The position numbers were made by a program, and so were the translations under genes. Positions 17,848 through 26,503 of a stretch of DNA of 49,606 nt are shown here, piece by piece (position 1 is the first letter of the stretch; the number at the start of each line of letters is the position of its first letter). The notes beneath the pieces are model-generated. The model worked only from the letters and a program-made list of their open reading frames with translations. It was not told where the DNA came from and searched no databases. This stretch comes from Betaproteobacteria bacterium SG8_41 (GTDB taxonomy: Bacteria > Pseudomonadota > Gammaproteobacteria > Burkholderiales > SG8-41), in assembly GCA_001303585.1 (NCBI GenBank), contig LJTT01000020.1:1-49606 (forward strand). Reading direction: 5' to 3'.

Positions 17848-19437
17848 TTATTTTTTCCGGAACATTTCCAGCATGCGCCGGGTCACGGCGAAGCCACCAA
17901 ACATGTTGATTGCCACCAGCGCGATGCTGAGCACCGCCAGGCCAACAATCCAGCCCACGGGCCGCCCCGCCATTTCGGAGACGGGCGGCGCGACCTGCAC
18001 CAGAGCGCCGATCGCGATAATGCTGCTGATCGCGTTGGTGACGCTCATGAGGGGGGTGTGGAGTGCGGGCGTCACGTTCCATATCACCATGTAGCCCACG
18101 AAACAGGCGAGGATGAAGACGGTGAAGTGGGCGAGAAACGCCGGCGGCGCGTAGGCGCCGATAAACCAGAAGATTAGCGCGCCTCCGAGCAAGAACATCG
18201 CGGTCGCCTTGACAGACATCGGCGCCCCCGCACCGCCGTGGCCGTGCCCCTTGGCCGCGGGCGGCGCCGCAGCCGGCTTGGCCGCCGCGGGAGGAGCCGC
18301 CGAGAGCTTGGGCGCTGGTGGCGGCCATGTGATATTGCCTTCCTGCACCACCGTCGTGCCGCGGATCACTTCGTCGTCCATGTTGACGTTGATGACCCCG
18401 TCCTTCGTCTTGCACAGCTCCTCGGCAAGCCGCAACAGGTTTGTTGCAAAAAGGGTGCTCGACTGCTTGGACAGCCTACTGGGCAGATCACTGTAGCCGA
18501 TGATCGTCACGCCGTGCTTGACGGTCACCTCGTGCGGCACGGTCAGCTCACAGTTGCCGCCCTGCTCCGCCGCGAGATCGACGATGACGCTGCCCGGCTT
18601 CATCGACTTCACCATTTCCGCGGTGATCAGCTTCGGTGCCGGCTTGCCCGGAATGAGAGCGGTGGTGATGATAATGTCCACTTCCTTTGCCTGCTTGGCG
18701 AAAACCTCCGCCTGGGCCTTGAGGAAGCCTTCGCTCATCACCTTGGCATAACCGCCGACGCCGGTGCCTTCTTCTTCATAGTCCACGGTGACGAACTCGC
18801 CGCCCATGGACTTGACCTGATCGCCCACCTCGGGACGCGTATCGTTGGCGCGCACGATGGCGCCCAGACCCGAGGCCGTGCCAATTGCAGCCAGACCCGC
18901 CACCCCCGCGCCGATGACGAAGACCTTCGCGGGCGGTACCTTGCCCGCCGCCGTGATCTGGCCGGTGAAGAAACGCCCGAAATGATGCGCCGCTTCGATC
19001 ACGGCGCGGTAGCCCGCGATATTGGCCATCGAGGAGAGCGCGTCCAGCTTCTGCGCCCGCGAGATGCGAGGCACGCTGTCCATCGCCAGCACGGTGGCCT
19101 TCTTGGCTGCGAGCTGCTTCAGCAGTTCGGGGTTTTGCCCCGGCCAGATGAAGCTCACCAGGGTGCTGCCTTCGCGCATGAGGCCAATTTCTTCGGCGCC
19201 CGGTCCGCGGACCTTGAAGACGATGTCCGACGCGGCCCACAGCTTTTCTGCGGTGTCGATAATTTCGGCGCCCGCTGCGCGATAGGTGTCGTCGCTGAAA
19301 TTCGCTGTATCGCCGGCACCCGATTGCACCGCTACCTTGAAGCCCAACTTGATGAGCTTCTCCACGACTTCCGGCACGGTGGCAACGCGTTTTTCGTCCG
19401 CCGCCGTCTCTTTTGGCACCCCTATGACCTGAGGCAT
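17848..19437 (-). CDS. pntA: NAD(P) transhydrogenase subunit alpha PntA
   Basis: The 529-residue alpha subunit has the NAD-binding soluble domain in residues 1-375, with the dinucleotide loop GAGVAGLAA at 176-184 and the conserved RQD-loop-type motifs. Then comes a flexible Ala/Pro-rich linker (about 383-405, with a GHGHGG patch) and four C-terminal helices. It is a fused single-chain alpha subunit of the E. coli type rather than the split alpha1/alpha2 form. AAGGGG precedes the ATG. pntAB sits inside the region that separates tsaE-amiC from mutL-miaA. Confidence 0.95.
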   Translation of the reverse strand: MPQVIGVPKETAADEKRVATVPEVVEKLIKLGFKVAVQSGAGDTANFSDDTYRAAGAEIIDTAEKLWAASDIVFKVRGPGAEEIGLMREGSTLVSFIWPGQNPELLKQLAAKKATVLAMDSVPRISRAQKLDALSSMANIAGYRAVIEAAHHFGRFFTGQITAAGKVPPAKVFVIGAGVAGLAAIGTASGLGAIVRANDTRPEVGDQVKSMGGEFVTVDYEEEGTGVGGYAKVMSEGFLKAQAEVFAKQAKEVDIIITTALIPGKPAPKLITAEMVKSMKPGSVIVDLAAEQGGNCELTVPHEVTVKHGVTIIGYSDLPSRLSKQSSTLFATNLLRLAEELCKTKDGVINVNMDDEVIRGTTVVQEGNITWPPPAPKLSAAPPAAAKPAAAPPAAKGHGHGGAGAPMSVKATAMFLLGGALIFWFIGAYAPPAFLAHFTVFILACFVGYMVIWNVTPALHTPLMSVTNAISSIIAIGALVQVAPPVSEMAGRPVGWIVGLAVLSIALVAINMFGGFAVTRRMLEMFRKK

Positions 19438-19827
19438 GAATTCCCCTTCTTCATTGATTCTGGAAGTTGACAGTCGATAACGAAACTAAGGCAACCAAAA
19501 AAATCCCTGCAAAATCGAGTCGTATTCGATTAGCGTCAAAACCCTTCACGCGCTGGAATATCCCGCGTGTCCGCGCCGCGCGAAAGCGGCGCAACCGCAC
19601 GGAATTATAAATTAAATACTGGCGATGCCATTGACCTACATCAAATCCCGCCGATCAAAAATGCGGCTGCTTTTCAGCAAACCTGGCGAGATCAGCCGCG
19701 CCGCGATTCATCCATTCGTCAGCGACAAACACGGGAAGAAGTATCGGTGTCGGCGAGCTGCAGGGGGCAAGGGCAGTCGGCACCGGTTGTCACATCGCAA
19801 TCTTCCTTCACCATGCGGCATCGCCGG
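19438..19827. other. 390-base gap upstream of pntAB
   Basis: No gene is supported. The stretch lies between the pntA start and the aldolase stop, so it should hold the pntAB promoter. On the minus strand a TTGACG near 19530 is a possible -35, but no matching -10 is clear. An AT-rich patch lies at 19605-19620. Confidence 0.45.
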
Positions 19828-20613
19828 TCAAAGCTTGATGGCCCGCAGCACGTTCGCCCGCTCGCGCGCGGCTGCCATCATGAAGGAAAGATCAGATCCG
19901 CTCAGGATGAAGCGCATGCCAAGCTGGATATAACGTTCCATGACCGGCGGTTCGTAGACGCCGCCCATCCCTGGAATTTTTCCATGGTCTTTGCACGCGC
20001 CGATGACCTTTTGGTACGCCTCCTCGACCTTCACGTCGGCGAATTTCCCCGGAATGCCCATTTCAGCGCAGAGATCATTGGTGCCGACGAGCAGCACGTC
20101 GACCCCGTTCACCGCGGCAATTTCGCCCGCGTTCGCTATGGCCTTGGGTGTCTCGAGCATCACCACCACCAGCGTTTCCTCGTTGACCAGCGGCATCGCT
20201 TCCCCGATGGGCACCGGGCGAAAGCCAAGTTGCGGCTGTGGGCCACCGATGGAACGATGTCCGACCGGCGGATATTTGCAATGCGACACCGCGCGGGCCG
20301 CTTCCTGCGGCGTATCCACATGGGGCAGCACAATGCCCTGGGCGCCGGTGTCCAGGATGCGCGAGGCGTGGTGATGTTCTGGCCCCGGCACGCGCACGAG
20401 CGGCGTGATTCCGACGGCGAGCGCGGCCATGGCGATCTGGGCCGCCGCGTCGAGATCGGTGGAACTGTGTTCCATGTCGATGAACAGCCAATCGAAATCG
20501 CACCCGCGGGCGATGGCGGCAACGTCGACGGTACGCGATTGGCGCACGCCAAAACCCAGGGCCAGGCCACCAGCCGCGAGACAACGCTTGGTGTGATTTG
20601 GAATGACGTCCAT
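19828..20613 (-). CDS. HpcH/HpaI aldolase family protein
   Basis: A class II pyruvate-type aldolase that cleaves 4-hydroxy-2-oxo acids to pyruvate and an aldehyde. The 261-residue barrel shows CDFDWLFIDMEHSS (general base His), GAQGIVLPHVDTPQEA, VVVMLETPKAIANAGEIAAV (metal Glu) and VGTNDLCAEMG (metal Asp). A clean ribosome binding site (GGGAGAAGAG) precedes the ATG. It is a monocistronic minus-strand gene, divergent from mutL. The actual substrate cannot be fixed from sequence. Confidence 0.87.
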   Translation of the reverse strand: MDVIPNHTKRCLAAGGLALGFGVRQSRTVDVAAIARGCDFDWLFIDMEHSSTDLDAAAQIAMAALAVGITPLVRVPGPEHHHASRILDTGAQGIVLPHVDTPQEAARAVSHCKYPPVGHRSIGGPQPQLGFRPVPIGEAMPLVNEETLVVVMLETPKAIANAGEIAAVNGVDVLLVGTNDLCAEMGIPGKFADVKVEEAYQKVIGACKDHGKIPGMGGVYEPPVMERYIQLGMRFILSGSDLSFMMAAARERANVLRAIKL

Positions 20614-20690
20614 CTCTTCTCCCTTTTTTCTCGATCGAGCGTATCCAGGCGGCGTCTATATTAACCCACGATCGGCATCCGCCCGGCGGC

Positions 20691-20724
20691 TCACTGGTCA
20701 CTGGTCACCGGTCACCGGTCACTT
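20691..20724 (+). repeat. 7-base tandem array upstream of mutL
   Basis: Two units TCACTGG, two TCACCGG and a partial fifth unit. The array stops 12 bases before the mutL ATG. No opposite arm is seen to its left. Confidence 0.9.
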
Positions 20725-20731
20725 CTATAAT
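20702..20731 (+). promoter_or_regulatory. candidate mutL promoter built on the repeat array
   Basis: A perfect TATAAT lies at 20726-20731. A TGGTCA within the array, at 20702-20707, sits 18 bases upstream and matches the -35 consensus at 4 of 6 positions. Transcription would start at or next to the ATG at 20737, making a leaderless message. Coincidence is possible. Confidence 0.45.
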
Positions 20732-20736
20732 TCGTC

Positions 20737-22497
20737 ATGCCTGACATCCGTATCCTTCCCGATCTCCTCATCAGCCAGATCGCGGCCGGCGAAGTCGTGG
20801 AGCGACCGGCTGCCGCGCTCAAGGAGTTGCTCGAGAACAGTCTCGACTCGGGAGCCCGCAATATTTCCGTGCAGCTCGCCGGTGGCGGCGCCAAGCTCAT
20901 ACGGGTCACCGACGACGGAGCTGGCATTGCGCAGAGCCAGTTGACGCTGGCGCTCACCCGGCACGCGACGAGCAAGATCGCTGCGCTCGAGGACCTGGAG
21001 CGCGTCGACAGTTTGGGCTTCCGAGGCGAAGCGCTCGCCAGCATGGCAGCAGTTTCTCACCTCGCGCTCACGAGCCGACGCGCCGGGGACAAGCACGCAT
21101 GGACGGTCACCGCCAATGGCGCGGAGATCTCCAAGGTGGCGCCCGCCGCCCAAGCCGCCGGGACGACCATCGAGGTGCGCGACCTCTACTTCAATACACC
21201 GGCGCGCCGCAAATTTCTGAGATCCGAGGCGACCGAGTACGCGCATTGCGAGGAGGCATTCAAGCGAGTGGCGCTTTCGCGCCCCGAACTTGCGCTCACG
21301 CTGCAGCACAACAACCGTGTGCGGTGGCACCTGAAGGCGCAGCCCCTTGAGGAGCGCATCGGTGCCTTGCTCGGGGAGGACTTTTGCGCCTCGTCGCTGC
21401 CCGTGGACTCGGCGAGCGGCACCCTGCGCTTGCGTGGCGCGATTGGGCTGCCCGCGCAGGCGCGCGGCGCGCGCGACACGCAGTATTTCTTCGTCAACGG
21501 GCGCCACGTTCGGGACAAGCTCGCCGCGCACGCCATCCGTCAGGCGTACCAGGACGTGCTGCACCACGAGCGGCATCCGGCTTACGTGCTCTTCCTCGAC
21601 ATCGATCCCTCCCTGGTGGACGTCAACGTGCATCCCACCAAAACCGAGGTGCGTTTCCGCGACGCGCGTGCCGTGCATCAGTTCGTCTTTCATGCGCTCA
21701 ACCTTGCCCTCGCTCAGACGCATGCAGGCGCCACCGCCGAGCCAGGGCGCGCCGAAACCATGTCCCTGCCGCGCGCGGCCGTCACGGCGGCTCAGCCAGC
21801 GGGCAGCAGCCTCGCGCTCGGTTTGGCGCAGCCGGTTGCATTCTACGAGACCCTCTTCGGCCGCGAGACCCTGCCCGAGGAGGCTGTCAAGAGTGAGGCC
21901 TCCGCGCCTGCCGAGCACCCCCTGGGATTTGCGCTCGCCCAGCTCTGCGGCGTCTACGTGCTCGCGCAGAACGCGCACGGACTGGTAATCGTGGACATGC
22001 ACGCCGCGCACGAGCGCATCATGTACGAGCGGCTCAAGACCACGCTCGATGCGCGCGCGATCCCGATGCAGCCGCTGCTGGTTCCAGTTACTTTCGGGGC
22101 CGAGGCTCTAGACGTCGCGACCGTGGAGGAGCACGGCGAGACGCTGCGTGCCATTGGCTTCGACCTCGCAGCCGCGTCGCCCGCCTCATTGATCGTTCGC
22201 GCCATTCCAGCGCTGCTCGCTGACGCAGACGCGCGCGAGCTGGCGCGAGACGTGCTCCGCGAGATACGCGAGTTCGGCGCGAGCCGCGCGCTCACCGAAC
22301 GGCGCAATGAGCTGCTCGGCACCATGGCGTGTCATGCGGCCGTGCGCGCGAACCGGAAGCTGTCGCTGCCGGAAATGAATGCCCTGCTGCGGGAGATGGA
22401 AGCGACCGATCGCTCCGGTCAATGCAACCACGGGCGCCCGACCTGGCACCAGATCACGTTGCCCGAGCTCGATAAGCTGTTCATGAGGGGCCGGTGA
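20737..22497 (+). CDS. mutL: DNA mismatch repair protein MutL
   Basis: MutL couples mismatch recognition by MutS to strand incision. The N-terminal GHKL ATPase shows ELLENSLDSGA, DDGAGI, RHATSKI and LGFRGEALASM. The C-terminal domain carries DMHAAHERIMYE from about residue 420, which fits the endonuclease motif DxHA(x)2E(x)4E, plus ACHAAVR and CNHGRPT. It therefore should nick DNA itself, as in MutH-less bacteria, unlike E. coli MutL. There is no Shine-Dalgarno; a TATAAT lies just before the start. The stop codon opens the repeat in front of miaA. Confidence 0.96.
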   Translation: MPDIRILPDLLISQIAAGEVVERPAAALKELLENSLDSGARNISVQLAGGGAKLIRVTDDGAGIAQSQLTLALTRHATSKIAALEDLERVDSLGFRGEALASMAAVSHLALTSRRAGDKHAWTVTANGAEISKVAPAAQAAGTTIEVRDLYFNTPARRKFLRSEATEYAHCEEAFKRVALSRPELALTLQHNNRVRWHLKAQPLEERIGALLGEDFCASSLPVDSASGTLRLRGAIGLPAQARGARDTQYFFVNGRHVRDKLAAHAIRQAYQDVLHHERHPAYVLFLDIDPSLVDVNVHPTKTEVRFRDARAVHQFVFHALNLALAQTHAGATAEPGRAETMSLPRAAVTAAQPAGSSLALGLAQPVAFYETLFGRETLPEEAVKSEASAPAEHPLGFALAQLCGVYVLAQNAHGLVIVDMHAAHERIMYERLKTTLDARAIPMQPLLVPVTFGAEALDVATVEEHGETLRAIGFDLAAASPASLIVRAIPALLADADARELARDVLREIREFGASRALTERRNELLGTMACHAAVRANRKLSLPEMNALLREMEATDRSGQCNHGRPTWHQITLPELDKLFMRGR

Positions 22498-22510
22498 GCA
22501 CTTATGAACG

Positions 22511-22531
22511 GTGACCAGTGAGCAGTAAGCG
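22511..22531 (+). repeat. 7-base repeat containing the miaA start
   Basis: Three units of period 7 (GTGACCA, GTGAGCA, GTAAGCG). The GTG start of miaA is the first triplet of the second unit, and another GGTGAGCA overlaps the mutL stop just upstream. Confidence 0.65.
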
Positions 22532-23687
22532 CAAGTCGAAGACCAAGTCCGCGCGGAAGAAGCGCGCTGCACCACGCCGCACCGCCGCGCGGCGCAAGAG
22601 TTCCCCGAAGCGGCGGACGGCCCCGCGGCCCAAGTCCGGCGCGGAGCTCACCTCACCGGTCGCGGAGTCGGATTACTGGTCGCCGGTCACGGAGCCGAGC
22701 GCGCCCCCCGCGGGCCCAGTCTCGCGTATCGCCGGTCGCCCCAAGTTCCCTCCGGCAATCTTGCTGATGGGACCAACCGCCAGCGGCAAAACCGCGCTCG
22801 CATTGCGGCTTGCCGCGGAATTGCCGTGCGAAATCATCAGCGTCGACTCGGCGCAGATCTATAAGGGCATGAACATCGGCACGGCGAAGCCCGGGGCCGA
22901 CGTGCTCGGCCGCGCGCCGCACCATCTCCTCGACATCATCGAGCCGCATGAGAGCTATTCCGCCGCGCGCTTTCGCGACGACGCGCTCGCGCTGATGCGC
23001 GAGATCACGGAGCGCAACCGTATACCTCTCCTCGTCGGCGGCACGATGCTCTACTTTCGCGCGCTCGTCGAAGGGCTCAGCGACCTGCCCGAGGCGGACC
23101 CGTTCGTGCGCCTGATGATCGACACCATGGCCGAGCAGGAAGGATGGCCGGCCGTCCACGAAAAGCTGCGGCAAGTCGATCCGGAAACGGCGGCCAGGCT
23201 GGATCCACACGACTCACAACGGATCGAGCGCGCCCTCGAGGTTTATTACCTCGCCAATAAGCCCCTTTCGGAGCTTTTGCGCAAGCCCAAGTACGTTTAT
23301 TTTCCCTACACGCCGATCAAGATCGCCCTGGTCCCGAGCAACCGCGAAGAGTTGCACGAGCGCATCGCTCAGCGCTTTGAAGCGATGATCGAAGAAGGGC
23401 TGGTGGGCGAGCTGAAAAAGCTGCGCGAGGACTACGGGCTCGAGGCCGGCATGCCGTCGATGCGCTGCGTCGGCTACCGGCAGGCGTGGGATTTCCTCGA
23501 GGGACGGCTCGACGCGGCAAGCCTGAGCGAGCAGGGAATCGCGGCGACCCGCCAGCTCGCCAAGCGCCAGCTCACGTGGTTGCGCTCGATGCCGGACGTC
23601 ACAGAGTTCGACTGCCTTGCGGGCGACATCGAGAACTACGTGCTCGAGTACGTCCGGCGCGAGCTCGAGGCCCTGCTGGTTTCTTAG
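22518..23687 (+). CDS. miaA: tRNA dimethylallyltransferase MiaA with basic N-terminal extension
   Basis: MiaA prenylates A37 of tRNAs reading UNN codons. Catalytic parts are normal: LLMGPTASGKT (P-loop, about 79-89), SVDSAQIYKGMNIGTAKP, HHLLDIIEP and the C-terminal RQLAKRQLTWLRS. The length of 389 exceeds the usual 300-320 because of about 75 extra residues, the first 45 dominated by Lys/Arg (SSKRKSKTKSARKK...). The codons there are strongly GC-ending, like genuine coding sequence, so the extension is probably translated. It may bind RNA (inference). The start is a GTG inside a 7-base repeat. Confidence 0.93.
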   Translation: MSSKRKSKTKSARKKRAAPRRTAARRKSSPKRRTAPRPKSGAELTSPVAESDYWSPVTEPSAPPAGPVSRIAGRPKFPPAILLMGPTASGKTALALRLAAELPCEIISVDSAQIYKGMNIGTAKPGADVLGRAPHHLLDIIEPHESYSAARFRDDALALMREITERNRIPLLVGGTMLYFRALVEGLSDLPEADPFVRLMIDTMAEQEGWPAVHEKLRQVDPETAARLDPHDSQRIERALEVYYLANKPLSELLRKPKYVYFPYTPIKIALVPSNREELHERIAQRFEAMIEEGLVGELKKLREDYGLEAGMPSMRCVGYRQAWDFLEGRLDAASLSEQGIAATRQLAKRQLTWLRSMPDVTEFDCLAGDIENYVLEYVRRELEALLVS

Positions 23688-23690
23688 AGA

Positions 23691-23804
23691 AAATGGTGAT
23701 GAATGATGGTGATGAAAAATAGTGATGAGTGTCAAAGCCCACCTGGAGGTTTTGCCTATCACCATTATTCATCACCATTTCTCGTCACCAGTAATCATCA
23801 CCAG
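23691..23804. repeat. 13-base arrays forming a long hairpin
   Basis: The left arm has period-13 units near GTGATGAATGATG (23696-23721). The right arm has TCACCATTATTCA, TCACCATTTCTCG and TCACCAGTAATCA at 23759-23797 and a partial fourth unit. The bases around 23692-23714 and 23757-23779 pair almost perfectly across a spacer of about 42 bases. It lies between the convergent ends of miaA and the cyclic-nucleotide-binding gene. Confidence 0.9.
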
Positions 23805-23860
23805 TAGAATTCGAGATTAATGGTCGCCCACCGCCCACTCTGCTTATCGGCGCCGTCGGG

Positions 23861-24706
23861 TTATTTGTAACCCGTATCCATGTAGCGCAGCCGCTCGGCG
23901 ATCGCCCGCAGCAGTGACATGCCGATCTCGGGACTGCTCGTGATCAGATCGAGAAAGTCGCTGCGGTTGACGGGCAGCAGGACGCAGTCTGTTTCCGCGA
24001 CGGCGCTGGCACCGCGGGTCGACTGATCGCCGAGCGCCATTTCGCCAAACACACCCCCCGGCCCGAGCCTTTCGACAACCTGGTCCCCCACCAAAACCGC
24101 GACCCGTCCCTTGAGCACGACGTACATGAAGACGCCGCCCTCTTCCGCCTTCATGATGATTTTCCGCGCGGCGTAATTCAGGGGGACCCGTTCCTGCAGC
24201 GTGCGCGTAAACTGGGCGAGGAGCTTGTCGTCGAACACCCGGGTCTCGGGCGCCTCGCGCCAGTTCGGCAGGCTCCTCGTCATGCTCAACATGGACACCG
24301 TGAGGCGCAGGCGGTTGATCATGATGTTCATCAGCATCAGCCCGAACTCGGGTGTCTCCCGCATGGCGCGCTGGAACTGCTTTGGATCGAGTGACAAGAC
24401 GCGGCATGGCATCCGCGCCACCGCGCTCGCGCTGCGCGGCTGATGGGTAATCGCGGCCATCTCGCCGAAGATCTCCTCGCGTTTGACGACATCGAGGCTC
24501 CTTGTCCCGCGGCGCAGGCTCACCTCGCCATCGACAAGGAAGTACATCCTGTCGCTCATCTGATTCTCGACGAAAAACGACCCGCCCTCGGCCATGGTCT
24601 CCTCCGTCCCGTGCGAATCGAAGCACATCCGGGCCAGGATCGGGTTGTACCCCGTGCGTTGCGGAGGCTGCGTAAAGTCCAGATCGGTCGGGTCTGTCTC
24701 GTCCAT
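23861..24706 (-). CDS. protein with two cyclic-nucleotide-binding domains
   Basis: A 281-residue protein with two tandem CAP-type sensor domains (about 30-125 and 165-275). Each has a phosphate-binding cassette: FGEMAAITHQPRSASA in the first and FGEMALGDQSTRGASA in the second. The conserved Arg-Ser/Ala pair is present in both. No helix-turn-helix, kinase or channel part is present, so it is a sensor without a visible output domain. It could act by binding a partner. It stands alone. The ligand, whether cAMP, cGMP or neither, is open. Confidence 0.82.
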   Translation of the reverse strand: MDETDPTDLDFTQPPQRTGYNPILARMCFDSHGTEETMAEGGSFFVENQMSDRMYFLVDGEVSLRRGTRSLDVVKREEIFGEMAAITHQPRSASAVARMPCRVLSLDPKQFQRAMRETPEFGLMLMNIMINRLRLTVSMLSMTRSLPNWREAPETRVFDDKLLAQFTRTLQERVPLNYAARKIIMKAEEGGVFMYVVLKGRVAVLVGDQVVERLGPGGVFGEMALGDQSTRGASAVAETDCVLLPVNRSDFLDLITSSPEIGMSLLRAIAERLRYMDTGYK

Positions 24707-24767
24707 GATGCCTTCCCGCCTCGAGATTCGTGAATTGTAAACGGATGAGTTTTTAAGTTCTGTCGCT

Positions 24768-24791
24768 TCTATCGGCGTGCATCGGCGGCTA
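24768..24791 (+). repeat. 10-base repeat pair, ATCGGCG variant
   Basis: Two 10-base units, TCTATCGGCG and TGCATCGGCG, followed by GCTAG. This is a diverged member of the TTTATCTGCG family seen at 24840, 32423, 34565, 49315 and 49370. Confidence 0.6.
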
Positions 24792-24800
24792 GAAAACGGG

Positions 24801-24832
24801 GGCGGTTTCAGCGTTCGGGGTTCCGCCTTTTT
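24801..24832. terminator. weak terminator-like hairpin
   Basis: GGCGG and CCGCC are separated by 17 bases and followed on the plus strand by five T. On the minus strand it lies about 50 bases after the xseA stop, followed by CCCGTTTT. The stem is short and the loop large, so confidence is low. Confidence 0.3.
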
Positions 24833-24839
24833 GTGAATA

Positions 24840-24863
24840 TGGATCTGCGTTTATCTGCGGCAA
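24840..24863 (+). repeat. 10-base repeat pair TTTATCTGCG
   Basis: TGGATCTGCG and TTTATCTGCG are followed by GCAAAA. This is a member of the dispersed 10-base family, located just downstream of the xseA stop. Confidence 0.8.
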
Positions 24864-24879
24864 AAAATCGGCTGACGAT

Positions 24880-26223
24880 CTAGCGGCCGGTGCGCTTCAC
24901 CCGGGCGTCGGCCCAGCCCCGCGCCAGTGTGATTTTAACGTTTTCTCCGGCTTTCAGCTGCGCCGCACTGCGCACGATCGTTCCATCGGCCGCTTGCGTG
25001 ATGCTATAGCCCCGCTCCAGCACCTGGTGGGGATCGAGATGCTTGACGTGCGCGTCAAGCCGGCCCAGCAGGCCCGCCGCCGTCTCGAGCGCCCGTCGCC
25101 CCGACTCGCGCAGACGCCGCGCGAGGTCCTCCTGGACGCGGCGCAACCCAACCACGTCGGGGACGACGCCGCGCATTCGCAGCCCCATCGCATGAAGTTG
25201 CCAGCCCCCCGCTTCGATCTCGCGCCGCCCGGCAGCGCGAAGCCGGCTTGCGAGATGGCTCAACTCGCCCTGCCGATTACGGATTCGCTCCCCCGGGTGG
25301 ACCACCCGCCTCGAGAGGTAGTCGAGCCGCTGCATACGGTCTTCCAGGCCGCGACGTCCAACCCGCGCCAACCGCTGGCTGACGTGGATCAGCAGCTGAC
25401 GGAGCTCCGCTTGGCTTGGCACCGTCAATTCTGCCGCCCCAGTCGGGGTCGGCGCTCGGACATCAGCGGCAAAGTCCGCGATCGTGAAATCAGTCTCGTG
25501 CCCGATGCCGCTGACCACGGGCAACGGGCAGGCACGGATCGCGCGCGCAACCACTTCCTCGTTGAACGCCCACAGGTCCTCGATGCCGCCCCCGCCACGG
25601 CACACGATCACGACGTCGCACTCGCGGCGTTCACCCGCCAGGGCGATCGCCGCGGCAATCCGCGCCCCGGCACCCTCGCCTTGCACCGGCGTCGGGTAGA
25701 CGATCACGGGCAGGCTCGGCATCCGCCGCCGCAAAGTCGTGAGGACGTCGCGCAACGCGGCTGCTTGCGGCGACGTCACGACGCCAACCTGGCGCGGAAA
25801 GGGAGGGAGCGAACGCTTCCGTGCGGCGTCGAACAAGCCTTCCTGCTCGAGCCGGGCCTTGAGCTTTTCGAATGCCTCGTAGAGCGCGCCCAGACCCGCG
25901 CGCCGCATCGACTCGACGTTTAACTGGAACTTGCCGCGCGTTTCGTAAAGGGTCGGCTGCGCCCGCACCTCGACCCGGGTGCCGTCCTGGGGCTGCCACC
26001 CGAGCGACTGCGCGCGGTGCCGAAAAAGCACGCAATCGACCTGGGCCTGCGCATCCTTCAGCGTGAAATAGCAGTGCCCGGACTCGTAGCGCTTGAAATT
26101 GGAGATCTCGCCGCCCACCCAGCACAGCGGCAGCGCGCGTTCGATTGAATCCTTGGCAAGCCGGTTGAGCTCGGCAACCGAAATGACGGGCGGCAACGGC
26201 CGCTCCGCGACGAAGTCGGGCAT
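24880..26223 (-). CDS. xseA: exodeoxyribonuclease VII large subunit XseA
   Basis: The large subunit of exonuclease VII degrades single-stranded DNA with XseB. An OB-fold at residues 1-115 (CWVGGEISNFKRYESGHCYFTLKD region) is followed by the catalytic domain with FPRQVGVVTSPQAAALRDV, CRGGGGIEDLWAFNEE and SGIGHETDFTIADFAADVRAPTPTGAAE. A helical C-terminal region ends in the typical RGYSI and KITLARG motifs. At 447 residues it is a normal length. xseB is not in the window. It is divergent from exbB across a 624-base gap. Confidence 0.96.
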   Translation of the reverse strand: MPDFVAERPLPPVISVAELNRLAKDSIERALPLCWVGGEISNFKRYESGHCYFTLKDAQAQVDCVLFRHRAQSLGWQPQDGTRVEVRAQPTLYETRGKFQLNVESMRRAGLGALYEAFEKLKARLEQEGLFDAARKRSLPPFPRQVGVVTSPQAAALRDVLTTLRRRMPSLPVIVYPTPVQGEGAGARIAAAIALAGERRECDVVIVCRGGGGIEDLWAFNEEVVARAIRACPLPVVSGIGHETDFTIADFAADVRAPTPTGAAELTVPSQAELRQLLIHVSQRLARVGRRGLEDRMQRLDYLSRRVVHPGERIRNRQGELSHLASRLRAAGRREIEAGGWQLHAMGLRMRGVVPDVVGLRRVQEDLARRLRESGRRALETAAGLLGRLDAHVKHLDPHQVLERGYSITQAADGTIVRSAAQLKAGENVKITLARGWADARVKRTGR

Positions 26224-26487
26224 GAAGCCATTCTAAGACGTATCTGAAAAATACAAGGAGCCAAATCGAGCCTGATAGGCGTGGCGGCCCGCCGATACAG
26301 ATTTTTTTCCTCACCCGTGTGCTGCGCGCACCGGCTTTTAGCCCCTGACCCTGATGCCTTGCCCGGACCGCGAACGGGTAGCCGCCCCTCTCTCTCCACG
26401 AAAGAGAAGAAAGCTTCAGGATGCCGGCTCCTTTTCCCGTTCCTCCTTTCTGGGCCACAGAAACCGCTTTCCCGGGGCATCGACAAG

Positions 26488-26503
26488 TGTGACTTTTGTC
26501 ACT
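26488..26503. promoter_or_regulatory. CRP/FNR-family-like dyad
   Basis: TGTGA-N6-TCACT is one base off the E. coli CRP half-site pair TGTGA-N6-TCACA. It lies 345 bases before exbB and 265 before xseA. It is a single site found by eye, so chance is possible. Confidence 0.4.

Noticed and set aside
20725-22011. 428-codon minus-strand ORF across mutL
   Set aside because: Antisense shadow; mutL motifs are complete on the plus strand.
26224-26486. minus-strand protein reading into the xseA 5' end
   Set aside because: The frame from 26486 overlaps xseA in a different frame and has Arg/Ser/Pro-rich shadow composition.
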